Assembly (NCBI RefSeq): GCF_002802965.1 | Contig: NZ_NXGA01000001.1 | Span: 2,394,338-2,458,337, forward strand | Reading direction: 5' to 3' | DNA from: Sporolactobacillus pectinivorans | GTDB lineage: Bacteria > Bacillota > Bacilli > Bacillales > Sporolactobacillaceae | Length of the DNA stretch: 64,000 bases | Part shown: piece after piece, positions 26,180 to 33,247 of the stretch | Numbering within the stretch: position 1 is the stretch's first letter | Layout: each line of letters starts with the position of its first letter | Position numbers and translations under genes: made by a program | The notes under the pieces: model-generated | Database searches by the model: none | Seen by the model: the letters and a program-made list of their open reading frames with translations, nothing else | What the model was told of the DNA's origin: nothing

Positions 26180-26359
26180 CTACCTCCAAATGGACATTTC
26201 AAATTTTTCTTTTAGATAGTCCCGAAATTGTTCTAAAGAAACAATTATCGGAAATGACGCGAAAAAAAGGAGACTAGAGAACCTATAAATGTAAAAAGTT
26301 GCTCCCATAAAAATTAACCATCCACCGAAATAAAATCCGTGCTCACCTTGATAGCTCAT
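26180..26359 (-). CDS. Small membrane protein, hypothetical
   Basis: 59 residues, MSYQGEHGFYFGGWLIFMGA at the start with one or two hydrophobic segments (to about residue 41), then a charged tail (EQFRDYLKEKFEMSIWR). No strong ribosome site is adjacent; GGAGGGAT is over 20 bases upstream. It is divergent from another small membrane protein gene at 26462. No family is recognised and the call rests on coherent codon structure only. Confidence 0.4.
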   Translation of the reverse strand: MSYQGEHGFYFGGWLIFMGATFYIYRFSSLLFFASFPIIVSLEQFRDYLKEKFEMSIWR

Positions 26360-26461
26360 TTTAAAATTTTCAAGTACTGGTATCCCTCCATATGTGGTAA
26401 AATTAGCCTATTGAGATTTCTCGGAGGGATCCGAGCTTTTTTTAATAAGAGGCGATCTTAA

Positions 26462-26647
26462 TTGAAATATAGAACATATTTCTTGCTATATTTTCCATGC
26501 TTCCTTGCTGTAGTTGTAATTGATTTTCTCCTTCCATACAGACTACATTTTTGGACAATTGTCCCTTTTTCGATCATTGTAGCCATTTGGATAACCGATC
26601 TCATTCTGAAGTGGAAGAAAGGAAAAGTAAACAAACGCTTAAAGTAG
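26462..26647 (+). CDS. Two-helix small membrane protein, hypothetical
   Basis: 61 residues, starting at TTG with AAGAGGCG about seven bases upstream. Two predicted membrane helices (residues 5-24 and 30-48, IVPFSIIVAIWITDLIL) and a basic tail WKKGKVNKRLK. It resembles in layout the small two-helix protein at 27978 in the same region, suggesting related accessory genes. Function unknown. Confidence 0.55.
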   Translation: MKYRTYFLLYFPCFLAVVVIDFLLPYRLHFWTIVPFSIIVAIWITDLILKWKKGKVNKRLK

Positions 26648-26788
26648 TTATTTCCGTTACTCCTTCGCCTGTGTCTTTCGTTTGTTCACTAATCATGGCA
26701 GCATCTATCATAATGGCTCGGAGGGATATCGATTTTTTTATTTATTTTTCTGCTCATCTCGCATATGTATTTATGTGAGGTGAGCCGC

Positions 26789-27193
26789 ATGGCTGAAATG
26801 GAAAATACTTGTCAGCAATTTGCAGATATTCTTCATGGAAAATCTAAGTTTGAAAATGGCGTTTGTTCTATTACATTGCGCAGAACTTTTAATGTAATTA
26901 TTCAAGGAAAGACAAGTGTCGATGTCGCTGACGTTGAAGTCTTATTTGAATCACTTGACTCATCAGGAAACGCACTTAATTTAGCTGAAATAGCTGTCCT
27001 TCAAGAAGAAGTTCCTCCATTCGTTTGGTCAGTCTCTCAACAGGGAATCATCGTAAGTGCTCTTCACAATCATTGGATATTTACACAGCCAACTATTTTA
27101 TATATACACCTACAATCTGTTGAACCACCTCTGATATTTGCTAAGAAACTTGCAAATTCTTTTTTGTATTTGAACAGTAAACCTGTTTCTTAA
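26789..27193 (+). CDS. DUF1259 (LppY/LpqO-like) protein
   Basis: 134 residues in one domain of the DUF1259 type. Recognisable blocks are LHGKSKFENGVCSITLRR, GKTSVDVADVEVLFES, LNLAEIAVLQEEVPPFVW, SALHNHWIFTQPTILYIHLQ and ...EPPLIFAKKLANSFLYL. Two conserved His residues in LHNHW may matter, but no function is established for the family. The ATG at 26789 has GAGGTG six bases upstream. No signal peptide is present, unlike mycobacterial LppY. Bounded by small hypothetical genes. Confidence 0.8.
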   Translation: MAEMENTCQQFADILHGKSKFENGVCSITLRRTFNVIIQGKTSVDVADVEVLFESLDSSGNALNLAEIAVLQEEVPPFVWSVSQQGIIVSALHNHWIFTQPTILYIHLQSVEPPLIFAKKLANSFLYLNSKPVS

Positions 27194-27213
27194 TTTAAAT
27201 GTCGTACTGCAAA

Positions 27214-27484
27214 TTAGTCTGTTACCAAATAAACTTCTTCTGCCGCACTTGTATCTTTCAGATAATTGATATAGTTGAAATAATGATTTCCTTGCAACCG
27301 ACAAATAATTTCTTGACAGCGATGTTTGTTTTCATAAATGTTGTAGAACATTATTTTCTTAGTTTTCGGGTGATGTGTGACCCAGTTGTCCCACCATTTA
27401 ACTAAAATAGCATCTAACTAAAATAGCATCGCCTTTTTTCAAAGAATTGAATTGTTCAATCTTCGTGAGTTTCTTGATCTCCAC
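27214..27484 (-). pseudogene. Hypothetical gene frameshifted by a 16-bp tandem duplication
   Basis: The frame starts at GTG 27484 (AAGGAG nine bases upstream, overlapping the stop of the gene before it) as EIKKLTKIEQFNSLKKGDAILV, then hits the second copy of a 16-base repeat and stops. With one copy removed it continues as KWWDNWVTHHPKTKKIMFYN to ...AAEEVYLVTD at 27214, about 84 residues. So a recent 16-base duplication is the sole visible lesion. The product is not recognised. It was the second gene of a two-gene unit with the 129-residue protein. Confidence 0.7.
27399..27430. repeat. Exact 16-bp tandem duplication
   Basis: TAACTAAAATAGCATC occurs twice head to tail (27399-27414 and 27415-27430). 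It breaks the reading frame of the overlapping minus-strand gene. Confidence 0.95.
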
Positions 27485-27490
27485 TCCTAT

Positions 27491-27880
27491 TCACTCCTTC
27501 AGAAATCCAAATTGAGCAGCCACTTTTCTTATGGCAATCATGTCCTCTTCCGGATAGCCCCAATGCTTGCAATAAAGACCACCATACCCATGTACTCCAT
27601 TTGTGTTTTCTCCTGTCAGGATAAATTCGCTGAAATCATGAATGAGTCCCCAAAGCGTTCCACCATCTGAAAAATGCCAATCCTTCTGATACTTTGATGG
27701 ATAAGGGTTTACGTCCCCACCTCTCTTATCCCAATACCATAGACGCTTCCGTTTTTCACCTTTGAAATGGAAATAAGAAGTTAATCCCGTGTCTTTGTTA
27801 AGAAAGAATTTTCGACCTCTTTTAGCAATCTCTTTTATAATCAAATTAATTGCTTCCACACGTTGTTCCCTTGCGTCCAT
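27491..27880 (-). CDS. Hypothetical phage-type protein
   Basis: 129 residues beginning MDAREQRVEAINLIIKEIAK; rich in aromatic residues, with YFHFKGEKRKRLWYWDKRGG and the GGTLWGLIHDFSEFI segment. No membrane helix or known motif. AAAGGAG lies about eight bases before the chosen ATG. It resembles the style of small Bacillus phage proteins but I recognise no family. Its stop codon overlaps the ribosome site of the following (broken) gene. Confidence 0.6.
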   Translation of the reverse strand: MDAREQRVEAINLIIKEIAKRGRKFFLNKDTGLTSYFHFKGEKRKRLWYWDKRGGDVNPYPSKYQKDWHFSDGGTLWGLIHDFSEFILTGENTNGVHGYGGLYCKHWGYPEEDMIAIRKVAAQFGFLKE

Positions 27881-27977
27881 AATTGCATCTCCTTTCCTTC
27901 TCATTAGCTGTCAACCGTACAACACAATTTCGCCAATTTCATTTCTCCGAAGTATAATAATCACAGGAGTGATAACC

Positions 27978-28196
27978 ATGAATAATTTTCTTGCTGACTT
28001 GAAAAAACGATTCACAGGAAAACGGCTTGTTTTTTTGACAATACCCTATACTGCGGTCTGCCTTGCATTCTTTTTTCTTCCTCACTTTGAAACCTATGAA
28101 TCAATGATTATACTTGCTGTTGTTATTTCCTACTTAGCTGCAAATTGGATATGGGACATAGTGGATAGGAAACATAATCAAAATAGCGATTCCTGA
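27978..28196 (+). CDS. Two-helix small membrane protein, hypothetical
   Basis: 72 residues with amphipathic start (MNNFLADLKKRFTGKR), two hydrophobic helices (VFLTIPYTAVCLAFFFLP and MIILAVVISYLAANWIWDI) and a polar tail. GGAGTGAT lies about five bases upstream. It has the same architecture as the protein at 26462. No function can be assigned. Confidence 0.6.
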   Translation: MNNFLADLKKRFTGKRLVFLTIPYTAVCLAFFFLPHFETYESMIILAVVISYLAANWIWDIVDRKHNQNSDS

Positions 28197-28239
28197 TAAA
28201 ATCCCATTTATGAGACATCTCCTTAAAGCAGGCCCTTTC

Positions 28240-28299
28240 ATTCCTTCACTTGTACCCTTCGCTCACTTCCCGAGTTCATATAATGTAGTATCAAGTGAT
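28240..28299 (+). repeat. Upstream regulatory module, copy 1 of a 60-bp repeat
   Basis: 60 bases that match 29701-29760 at 54 positions in the same orientation. Contains CATATAAT, a form seen in -10 elements of mother-cell sigma factors, and lies just upstream of the YjcZ-family gene. Confidence 0.75.
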
Positions 28300-28315
28300 A
28301 AGGAGGTGTTCGACT

Positions 28316-28438
28316 ATGGGTTATGATGGAGGATATAGTGATGGTTGTGGTTGCCACATACACCACCACAATAACTTTGCTCTGATCGTTGTTCTATTCA
28401 TTCTGCTGATTATTGTCGGCGCAACTTTCATGTATTAA
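28316..28438 (+). CDS. YjcZ/SscA-family small sporulation protein
   Basis: 40 residues: Gly/Tyr/Cys/His-rich start (MGYDGGYSDGCGCHIHHHNN) and a single hydrophobic C-terminal helix FALIVVLFILLIIVGATFMY, the hallmark of the YjcZ family. Family members such as SscA act in spore coat assembly in Bacillus. AAGGAGG lies nine bases before the ATG, and a CATATAAT element lies about 30 bases upstream, consistent with mother-cell expression. A weak GC-rich hairpin (GGGCACCTGGCCCGGGTGCCC) with T-run follows near 28480-28507 and may be its terminator. Confidence 0.85.
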   Translation: MGYDGGYSDGCGCHIHHHNNFALIVVLFILLIIVGATFMY

Positions 28439-28478
28439 GTTGATTTAGCCGTTGACTCCATGCAGCATCTCCTTCGAT

Positions 28479-28508
28479 TGAGGGCACCTGGCCCGGGTGC
28501 CCTTTTTG
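28479..28508 (+). terminator. Hairpin terminator after the YjcZ-family gene
   Basis: GGGCACC and GGTGCCC pair around CTGGCCCGG, followed by TTTTTG. Lies between the YjcZ-family gene and the convergent dam remnant. Confidence 0.75.
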
Positions 28509-28515
28509 ATTTACT

Positions 28516-29313
28516 TCAAAACAGCGATTCCTGATAAAAATCCGTTTGCGCGGCTACCGAGTTGATCCACAAAACTTCTGTCCGTTTAGCTCCGGCTTCT
28601 GCATTAGCCTGAAACTCTTCCGCCTTCCAATCAGGAAGCAGCTGGTCATACAGCGGATGATGATAACCGCTTACCGGTCCCGGATGTTTAATCAGACATT
28701 TCAGCAATTCCACGTGGTCGTCTATCGTCATCTCACATGCATAATGCCGCTTCGTCCGTGTCTCGATGATATACGGAGGATCCGCATAGATCAGCACATC
28801 TTTCCCTCGATATCTTTCAATCAACTTCACAGCCGGTTGGTTCTCAATCTGAGCGTTTTTCAATCTGCCAGCAACTTTGAGTAGCTTACTCGGCAGCTTT
28901 TCCCACTCTTGCGCCGTCTTAGGGCCATTAGAACTGATATAAGCTGCGCCATCCGGTTCGGTCGCTTGTCTTTGCTCCAATTGCCTGCCAACAGCAGACA
29001 AGGAACCGGCGCGCATCTTCTAATGATTCTCCGGTTGTCTCGTATGATTCGTAATATTCCTGACGGCTCAACGGCGTGAAATAATCATTCTAGCCAGTTC
29101 GTTCGCATGGATACGGATCTCCCGGAACAAGTTGACGACCTGTTCATCGAGATCATTGATCGTCTCAATGTTCGAGGGCTGCTTATTAAAGAACACCGCG
29201 CCTGATCCAAAGAACGGTTCCAAGTACATACTGTGTTGTGGCATGTTACTGATAATCCAGTCTGCCATGCTCCACTTACTTCCGGGATAGTGTAATATTC
29301 GGGGTATCGTCAC
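28516..29313 (-). pseudogene. DNA adenine methylase (D12 class), frameshifted
   Basis: The N-terminal part starts at GTG 29313 (GGAGG nine bases upstream) with IPRILHYPGSKWSMADWI and LEPFFGSGAVFFNK, the AdoMet-binding motif. The frame ends near 29070 (LARMIISRR), then continues in another frame as FTPLSRQEYYESYETTGE, and shifts again before ISSNGPKTAQEWEKL; the catalytic ADPPY lies in the last part (DVLIYADPPYIIETRTKRHY). So at least two frameshifts break a phage-type Dam methylase. The product would not be made whole. Part of the prophage remnant. Confidence 0.85.
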
Positions 29314-29351
29314 TGCAATCACCCTCCTTCGTTTTAGCTGTCAGCCGCGCA

Positions 29352-29696
29352 TCAGGAAAAGATCTTGTCGGCTATTTTCTTGTACCTTCCGCTTGTTCTT
29401 CTGAGGCATAAGTCATAAATTTTCTTTTCAATCAGCGTATTACCAAGTATTTCATGACTGTCAATCGTAAAGCAGTCTATTCCGTATAAAGGCATCATTC
29501 GATTGATCATTGGTTCCAGCATCGGATAATTTTTCACAACTAGTTCAAACGATTGTTTTTTGAGACACTCAAAATCTTCAGTCCGGGATATGATCCTTCC
29601 GGTCGATACCTCGAAAGACACAAATCCGTCTTGTTTATCGTTTTCACGAATGCACACAGCTGTCAACTGCGCTACATCTGCCGATAAAACAGGCAT
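29352..29696 (-). CDS. Hypothetical protein
   Basis: 114 residues starting MPVLSADVAQLTAV, with AAGGA six bases upstream. Predicted mixed alpha/beta, with paired strands (FVSFEVSTGRII) and a helical middle (ECLKKQSFELVVKNYPML). No motif or membrane segment recognised. It lies just upstream of the dam remnant on the same strand, 39 bases away, so likely a prophage gene. The opposite-strand 60-bp repeat copy 2 overlaps its ribosome site. Confidence 0.5.
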   Translation of the reverse strand: MPVLSADVAQLTAVCIRENDKQDGFVSFEVSTGRIISRTEDFECLKKQSFELVVKNYPMLEPMINRMMPLYGIDCFTIDSHEILGNTLIEKKIYDLCLRRTSGRYKKIADKIFS

Positions 29697-29700
29697 TTTT

Positions 29701-29760
29701 ATTCCTTCACTTGTACCCTTTACTCACTTTCCAAGTTCATATAATGCAGTATCACGTGAT
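29701..29760 (+). repeat. Upstream regulatory module, copy 2 of a 60-bp repeat
   Basis: Matches 28240-28299 at 54 of 60 positions, including ATTCCTTCACTTGTACCCTT and the CATATAAT element. Copy 2 precedes a 24-codon frame with its own ribosome site rather than a YjcZ gene. Confidence 0.75.
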
Positions 29761-29777
29761 GAAAGGAGATAATTACT

Positions 29778-29852
29778 ATGTGCAACACTACTTACCCAAC
29801 CACTGGCTTTCCTTCTTTCCACGTCTATTACGTTTATGAGACTGATTGCTAG
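29778..29852 (+). CDS. Possible 24-residue Cys/Tyr-rich peptide
   Basis: MCNTTYPTTGFPSFHVYYVY then ETDC stop, preceded by GAAAGGAG nine bases upstream and by copy 2 of the 60-bp module with CATATAAT. The composition (two terminal Cys, four Tyr) is unusual. It overlaps the 3' part of a minus-strand prophage gene, so it may be chance. Translation evidence would be required; conserved promoter and ribosome site are the only support. Confidence 0.3.
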   Translation: MCNTTYPTTGFPSFHVYYVYETDC

Positions 29853-30000
29853 ATTTCTGGCAATCCTCACACAACCGCGGATAGCCCGTTTCTTCCCCAT
29901 CAATCAGGCAACCACATTGCTCACACAAGATGCCTTCCAAAATCATTTCCGCCGCTTCACCCATTTTCCTCGATCCCCTCAACGTTCTCCGTATTGTCAT
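29788..30000 (-). CDS. Phage-type small zinc-knuckle protein
   Basis: 70 residues. The middle GILCEQCGCLIDGEETGYPRLCEDCQ carries two CxxC pairs (CEQC, CEDC) that could bind zinc; similar short proteins are common in Siphoviridae early regions. The ATG at 30000 overlaps the stop of the preceding 46-codon gene (ATGA), and GGGTGA lies just upstream, supporting this start over internal ATGs. Basic C-terminal tail (HKRNRRGKK). Function unknown. Confidence 0.65.
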   Translation of the reverse strand: MTIRRTLRGSRKMGEAAEMILEGILCEQCGCLIDGEETGYPRLCEDCQKSSNQSHKRNRRGKKESQWLGK

Positions 30001-30137
30001 TTCACCCTACGTTTGTTTTTAAAATCGATAAATACGATTTTGGCCGTATTTTCCAACGATTCACGTCGCCAAACTATCCAGCTAATCAGAGCCGACCAGA
30101 CAAGGAACACTAAACTCAGAATCAGAATGATGCTCAT
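29997..30137 (-). CDS. Small single-pass membrane protein, prophage
   Basis: 46 residues, MSIILILSLVFLVWSALISW as one membrane helix followed by a basic tail (VWRRESLENTAK...KNKRRVK). AAGG lies nine bases before the ATG, and the TGA overlaps the ATG of the zinc-knuckle gene, indicating coupling. No family recognised. Confidence 0.5.
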   Translation of the reverse strand: MSIILILSLVFLVWSALISWIVWRRESLENTAKIVFIDFKNKRRVK

Positions 30138-30203
30138 GAATTTCTGCCTTCAATCATCTTGTTTTTTCATTCAGGCTTCCCAAAAATGACCTTGTTCATG
30201 CTC

Positions 30204-30655
30204 TCACCCTTCTTTCAGCAGTTCCGGATTCTCATAGATGTTGCCGATGACTTCTGCTGAAATTACTTTTCCGTCTTGATGCCAAATTACACATCATCCG
30301 AACGGATCCCAGCAAGCTAATTTTTAGTTATAAGAAACAGCTACATTTTTTTCGGTTCTGCTGAATCCACTACTATAGCCGCTTTGAACAACTGCTTTAA
30401 CAATGTCCCCTTCGTAAATATCATTATCATTCTTATCTTTCAGTCCGGTGTACTCAGAAGACGGTAAGTTTCTTTCCTATGTGTCGTCAACTGGTTTAAA
30501 TATCCTTAACTCAACGGTTCCAGCATCGCACCGGTTAAGACACCATCTATGAACGCCGTCTGAAAGGTTTCTTTTCCGATCTCTTCACCTTCCTGACAGC
30601 CCTGCCAAAATCGTTTATTTACTTTGTCCCAGAATCGCACCTTAATATCCCACAT
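30204..30655 (-). pseudogene. YopX-like phage protein, degraded
   Basis: Three segments in order on the minus strand: MWDIKVRFWDKVNKRFWQ (start at 30655, GAGGTG seven bases upstream), then EYTGLKDKNDNDIYEGDIVK (about 30400-30460), and finally VISAEVIGNIYENPELLKEG ending at 30204. These are the N-terminus, core and C-terminus of YopX-family phage proteins. Stops and frame changes separate them, so the gene is inactive. Function of YopX proteins is unknown. Confidence 0.75.
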
Positions 30656-30713
30656 CTTTTTTCACCTCAATTCAAACTGAAGACCACATATCCGGGCTTC
30701 TGCTCAAAATTCG

Positions 30714-31208
30714 TTACGAACAGAGCATGTATGAATCAAAAAAGTTTGGCTTGGAAACAGCAGCTGTTCTGTTAGTTATGTTTTGTTTGTTACAATCTGT
30801 TAAGAGAGAGTCGGATTTTCCGGCTAATCTTTGGCCATTTGCGCCATCATTAGAGCCGTGATTAGTGTTAGGATTAGCGCCAGAATTAGGCGGATTATCC
30901 GAACAATCCTCTTTTGATGGATTAATAGGTTTATCTTTAATCGGAATACACGACCAATCTGATGACGGTTCATTTTGAAAAAAATTGATCAATCCTTCGT
31001 AATTGATTCAGTAATCTCCAGGTTTTCTAGTTCTGCGACTTTTATATTTCATAAGGTACTGGTCATTAACGTGAACTTGCATCAGCTTTCTGGCTGGGTT
31101 CAGTTCATCCTTTGATAAACCACTCAGATCCCGCAGCTCGGAATAATAGATTGTAAGTTTTGTGGGGAAACGCAATATGTTCGACTTGCCAATCAAAGCA
31201 TAGAACAA
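30714..31208 (-). pseudogene. Phage replisome organizer (DnaD-like) remnant
   Basis: A 66-residue frame (31208-31008) reads FYALIGKSNILRFPTKLTIY then YSELRDLSGLSKDELNPARK, resembling the N-terminal winged-helix of phage replisome organizers. After a stop at KPGDY another frame continues from about 30990 with INFFQNEPSSDW and a Ser/Asn/Pro-rich linker (NPPNSGANPNTNHGSNDG). So initiation-protein N-terminus and linker remain while the C-terminal DnaD part is missing. Probably dead prophage DNA. Confidence 0.6.
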
Positions 31209-31309
31209 ACTATTTGCCTTTGCCCTTCAAATGTACCTGACACCCGAAAAGGCACATAGACTTGATGACGAAATGCACCAATTAGAAAAAATGGAGGCTA
31301 AAAAAATCA

Positions 31310-31483
31310 ATGCCAAATAAAATAATCACTGGAAAAATAATTAAGGGAATAGATGAGAATAATGTGGTAATCAATAAAGGAATTAGAGAAGGACTGACTG
31401 ATGGATGTGATATAAAAGTCAAAGATAGTTTGGGAGAGATAAGAGAATGTACCAAAGACAGCTTCATCTATTCGTACCATTAA
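31310..31483 (+). CDS. Hypothetical 57-residue protein
   Basis: MPNKIITGKIIKGIDENNVV then INKGIREGLTDGCDIKVKDSLG, a beta-rich pattern like small barrel domains with a strand-G-strand repeat. GGAGG is 12 bases upstream, in the end of a short upstream frame (ending EKMEAKKINAK) that overlaps its ATG. The upstream frame, from about 31214, has no start signal and is not called. Family unknown; located between replisome organizer and integrase remnants. Confidence 0.4.
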   Translation: MPNKIITGKIIKGIDENNVVINKGIREGLTDGCDIKVKDSLGEIRECTKDSFIYSYH

Positions 31484-31508
31484 TATAGAACCCAAAGTAG
31501 AGAATGAG

Positions 31509-31873
31509 TTGCATCATCAACATGCCAAACTCAGCGAACTGAGTATCTCTTATGCAATATTAAAAGAAAATATATTCGTGTTTCCGCAACTAAAGAAAAC
31601 CTATATGGGGAAACAGTATACTGAAAATGTGATATACCACGAAATGCTGCATGAAAATGATAGATGTTCTTTTAACAAGCGGCTGACGCCACACAAACTA
31701 CGTCACACATTCACTTCGCTGGCCGCTGAGGCTGAGATACCGCTTGATGACATCAGAGCAATGTTAGGTCACTACAACGATGAGATTACAAGAAAGGTAT
31801 ATGAGCACGTGACTAAAAATCGGCGAAAAAAATGTCACATAAGTTCGGTGAATTTATGCGACAAGAGCAATAA
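31509..31873 (+). pseudogene. Tyrosine recombinase (phage integrase), C-terminal remnant
   Basis: Only the catalytic C-terminus remains: LTPHKLRHTFTSLAAEAEIP (the H-x-x-R motif), then MLGHYNDEITRKVYEHVTKN with the catalytic Tyr. The first Arg and entire N-terminal DNA-binding portion are missing. At an A7 run near 31826 the frame also slips: the other frame reads MSHKFGEFMRQEQ stop (31873), the usual ending of such integrases. It lies 78 bases from the bkdB stop and marks the probable edge of the prophage remnant. Confidence 0.8.
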
Positions 31874-31950
31874 TTTCTTGAAATGTGGTCATAGCCCTTT
31901 ACTTTTTATGAAAAATCCTTCTATATCAACATCAACGATTGTCAGGATCA

Positions 31951-33231
31951 TCAATAAATTGGCGTATTTTCAGGAGAAATATTCTCCAGCCTTTCTTTAA
32001 TCCGGGCAAGAAAATGACCCGTTATCAGTCCATCGAGCACACGGTGGTCAATCGAAATGCAGAGATTGACCATATCCCTGATCGCAATCATATTGTTGAC
32101 AACCACCGGCCGCTTGACAATGGACTCAATGGACAAAATGGCAGCTTGCGGATAATTGATAATCGGCTGTGACTGAATCGACCCAAATGATCCAGTATTG
32201 TTGATTGTGAACGTTCCGCCCCGCATGTCTTCAGGTGACAGATTGTTGTTGCGGACCTTCGAAGCCATTTCGTCGATTGCGATGGCCAGTCCCTTGATGC
32301 TCCTCTCATCGGCATTCTTAATCACAGGAACATATAACGCATCTTCAGCCGCAACTGCAAGTGAAATATTGACAGCCTTTTTCTCAATAATTTTGTCCCC
32401 GGCCCATGTGCTGTTCATCCGTGGATATTCTTTAAGAGCAGCTACAATCGCTTTAATGAAAAATGGAAGGTATGTCAGCTTATAGCCTTCTTTTTTCTGG
32501 AAAAGATTTTTGATTTGATTCCTGTAATTGACAAGATTCGTGACATCGACTTCAATCATTGTCCATGCATGCGGAATCTCATGCTTGCTGCGGACCATAT
32601 TCCTGGCGATGGCGCGGCGGACGCCGGTAAGCGGCACATCCACATCACCGGCCTCATCCTTGACTGTTAGCGAGGAAGGCTGAACGGCTGCGGCCTGAGC
32701 CATTGCATCGGCAAAAGAAGATGCACCCGCTGGATCTTTCGGAATTTTTGATTCCGATGCACTGACCGCTTTTGAATTTTGTTCAATGAATCTTTCTACA
32801 TCCTTGCGTGTAATCCGTCCGCCTCTGCCCGTACCGTTTAACTGTTCCAGATTGATATCATGCTCCTGAGCAAGACGAAGAACTGCCGGTGAATAACGTT
32901 TTTTCATTGAGGTATCTTTTTCTTCGGATGCCGCAACAGCAGATGCAGGGGTTTCAGATTTTATTGAATCGAGAGAAAGCGTTTTTCCATCTTCCACATC
33001 AATGGAACAGATCGGTTGTCCGACTGGGAGGGTATCTCCCTCACTGGCAAGCAATGCAGTAATTTTCCCTGAAAAGCTCGACGGAACTTCGGCATTGACC
33101 TTGTCAGTTGTGACTTCAGCAATCGGATCGTATTTGCTGACCTTATCTCCGACAGACACGAGCCACTGGCTGATCGTTCCTTCGGTGACACTCTCTCCCA
33201 GTTGCGGCATTGCCATTTTTTCAATAGTCAT
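31951..33231 (-). CDS. bkdB: Branched-chain 2-oxoacid dehydrogenase E2
   Basis: 426-residue lipoamide acyltransferase. N-terminal lipoyl domain with the lipoylated Lys in VTTDKVNAEVPS (about residue 44), a linker, the peripheral-subunit binding domain (KKRYSPAVLRLAQEHDINLE, TGRGGRITRKDVERFIE), then the catalytic core ending with SIDHRVLDGLITGHFL (the HRxxDG active site). Sequence is very close in pattern to Bacillus BkdB rather than PdhC. It passes acyl groups from E1 to CoA, making isobutyryl-, isovaleryl- and 2-methylbutyryl-CoA for branched fatty acids. AGG-containing GGAGG lies 12 bases upstream. Last gene of the operon; prophage debris follows. Confidence 0.93.
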   Translation of the reverse strand: MTIEKMAMPQLGESVTEGTISQWLVSVGDKVSKYDPIAEVTTDKVNAEVPSSFSGKITALLASEGDTLPVGQPICSIDVEDGKTLSLDSIKSETPASAVAASEEKDTSMKKRYSPAVLRLAQEHDINLEQLNGTGRGGRITRKDVERFIEQNSKAVSASESKIPKDPAGASSFADAMAQAAAVQPSSLTVKDEAGDVDVPLTGVRRAIARNMVRSKHEIPHAWTMIEVDVTNLVNYRNQIKNLFQKKEGYKLTYLPFFIKAIVAALKEYPRMNSTWAGDKIIEKKAVNISLAVAAEDALYVPVIKNADERSIKGLAIAIDEMASKVRNNNLSPEDMRGGTFTINNTGSFGSIQSQPIINYPQAAILSIESIVKRPVVVNNMIAIRDMVNLCISIDHRVLDGLITGHFLARIKERLENISPENTPIY

Positions 33232-33247
33232 CTATTCCGCGACCTCC

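Noticed and set aside
31282..31495. Minus-strand hydrophobic frames near the integrase remnant
   Set aside because: AT-rich antisense of a more plausible 57-codon plus-strand gene; no ribosome site.
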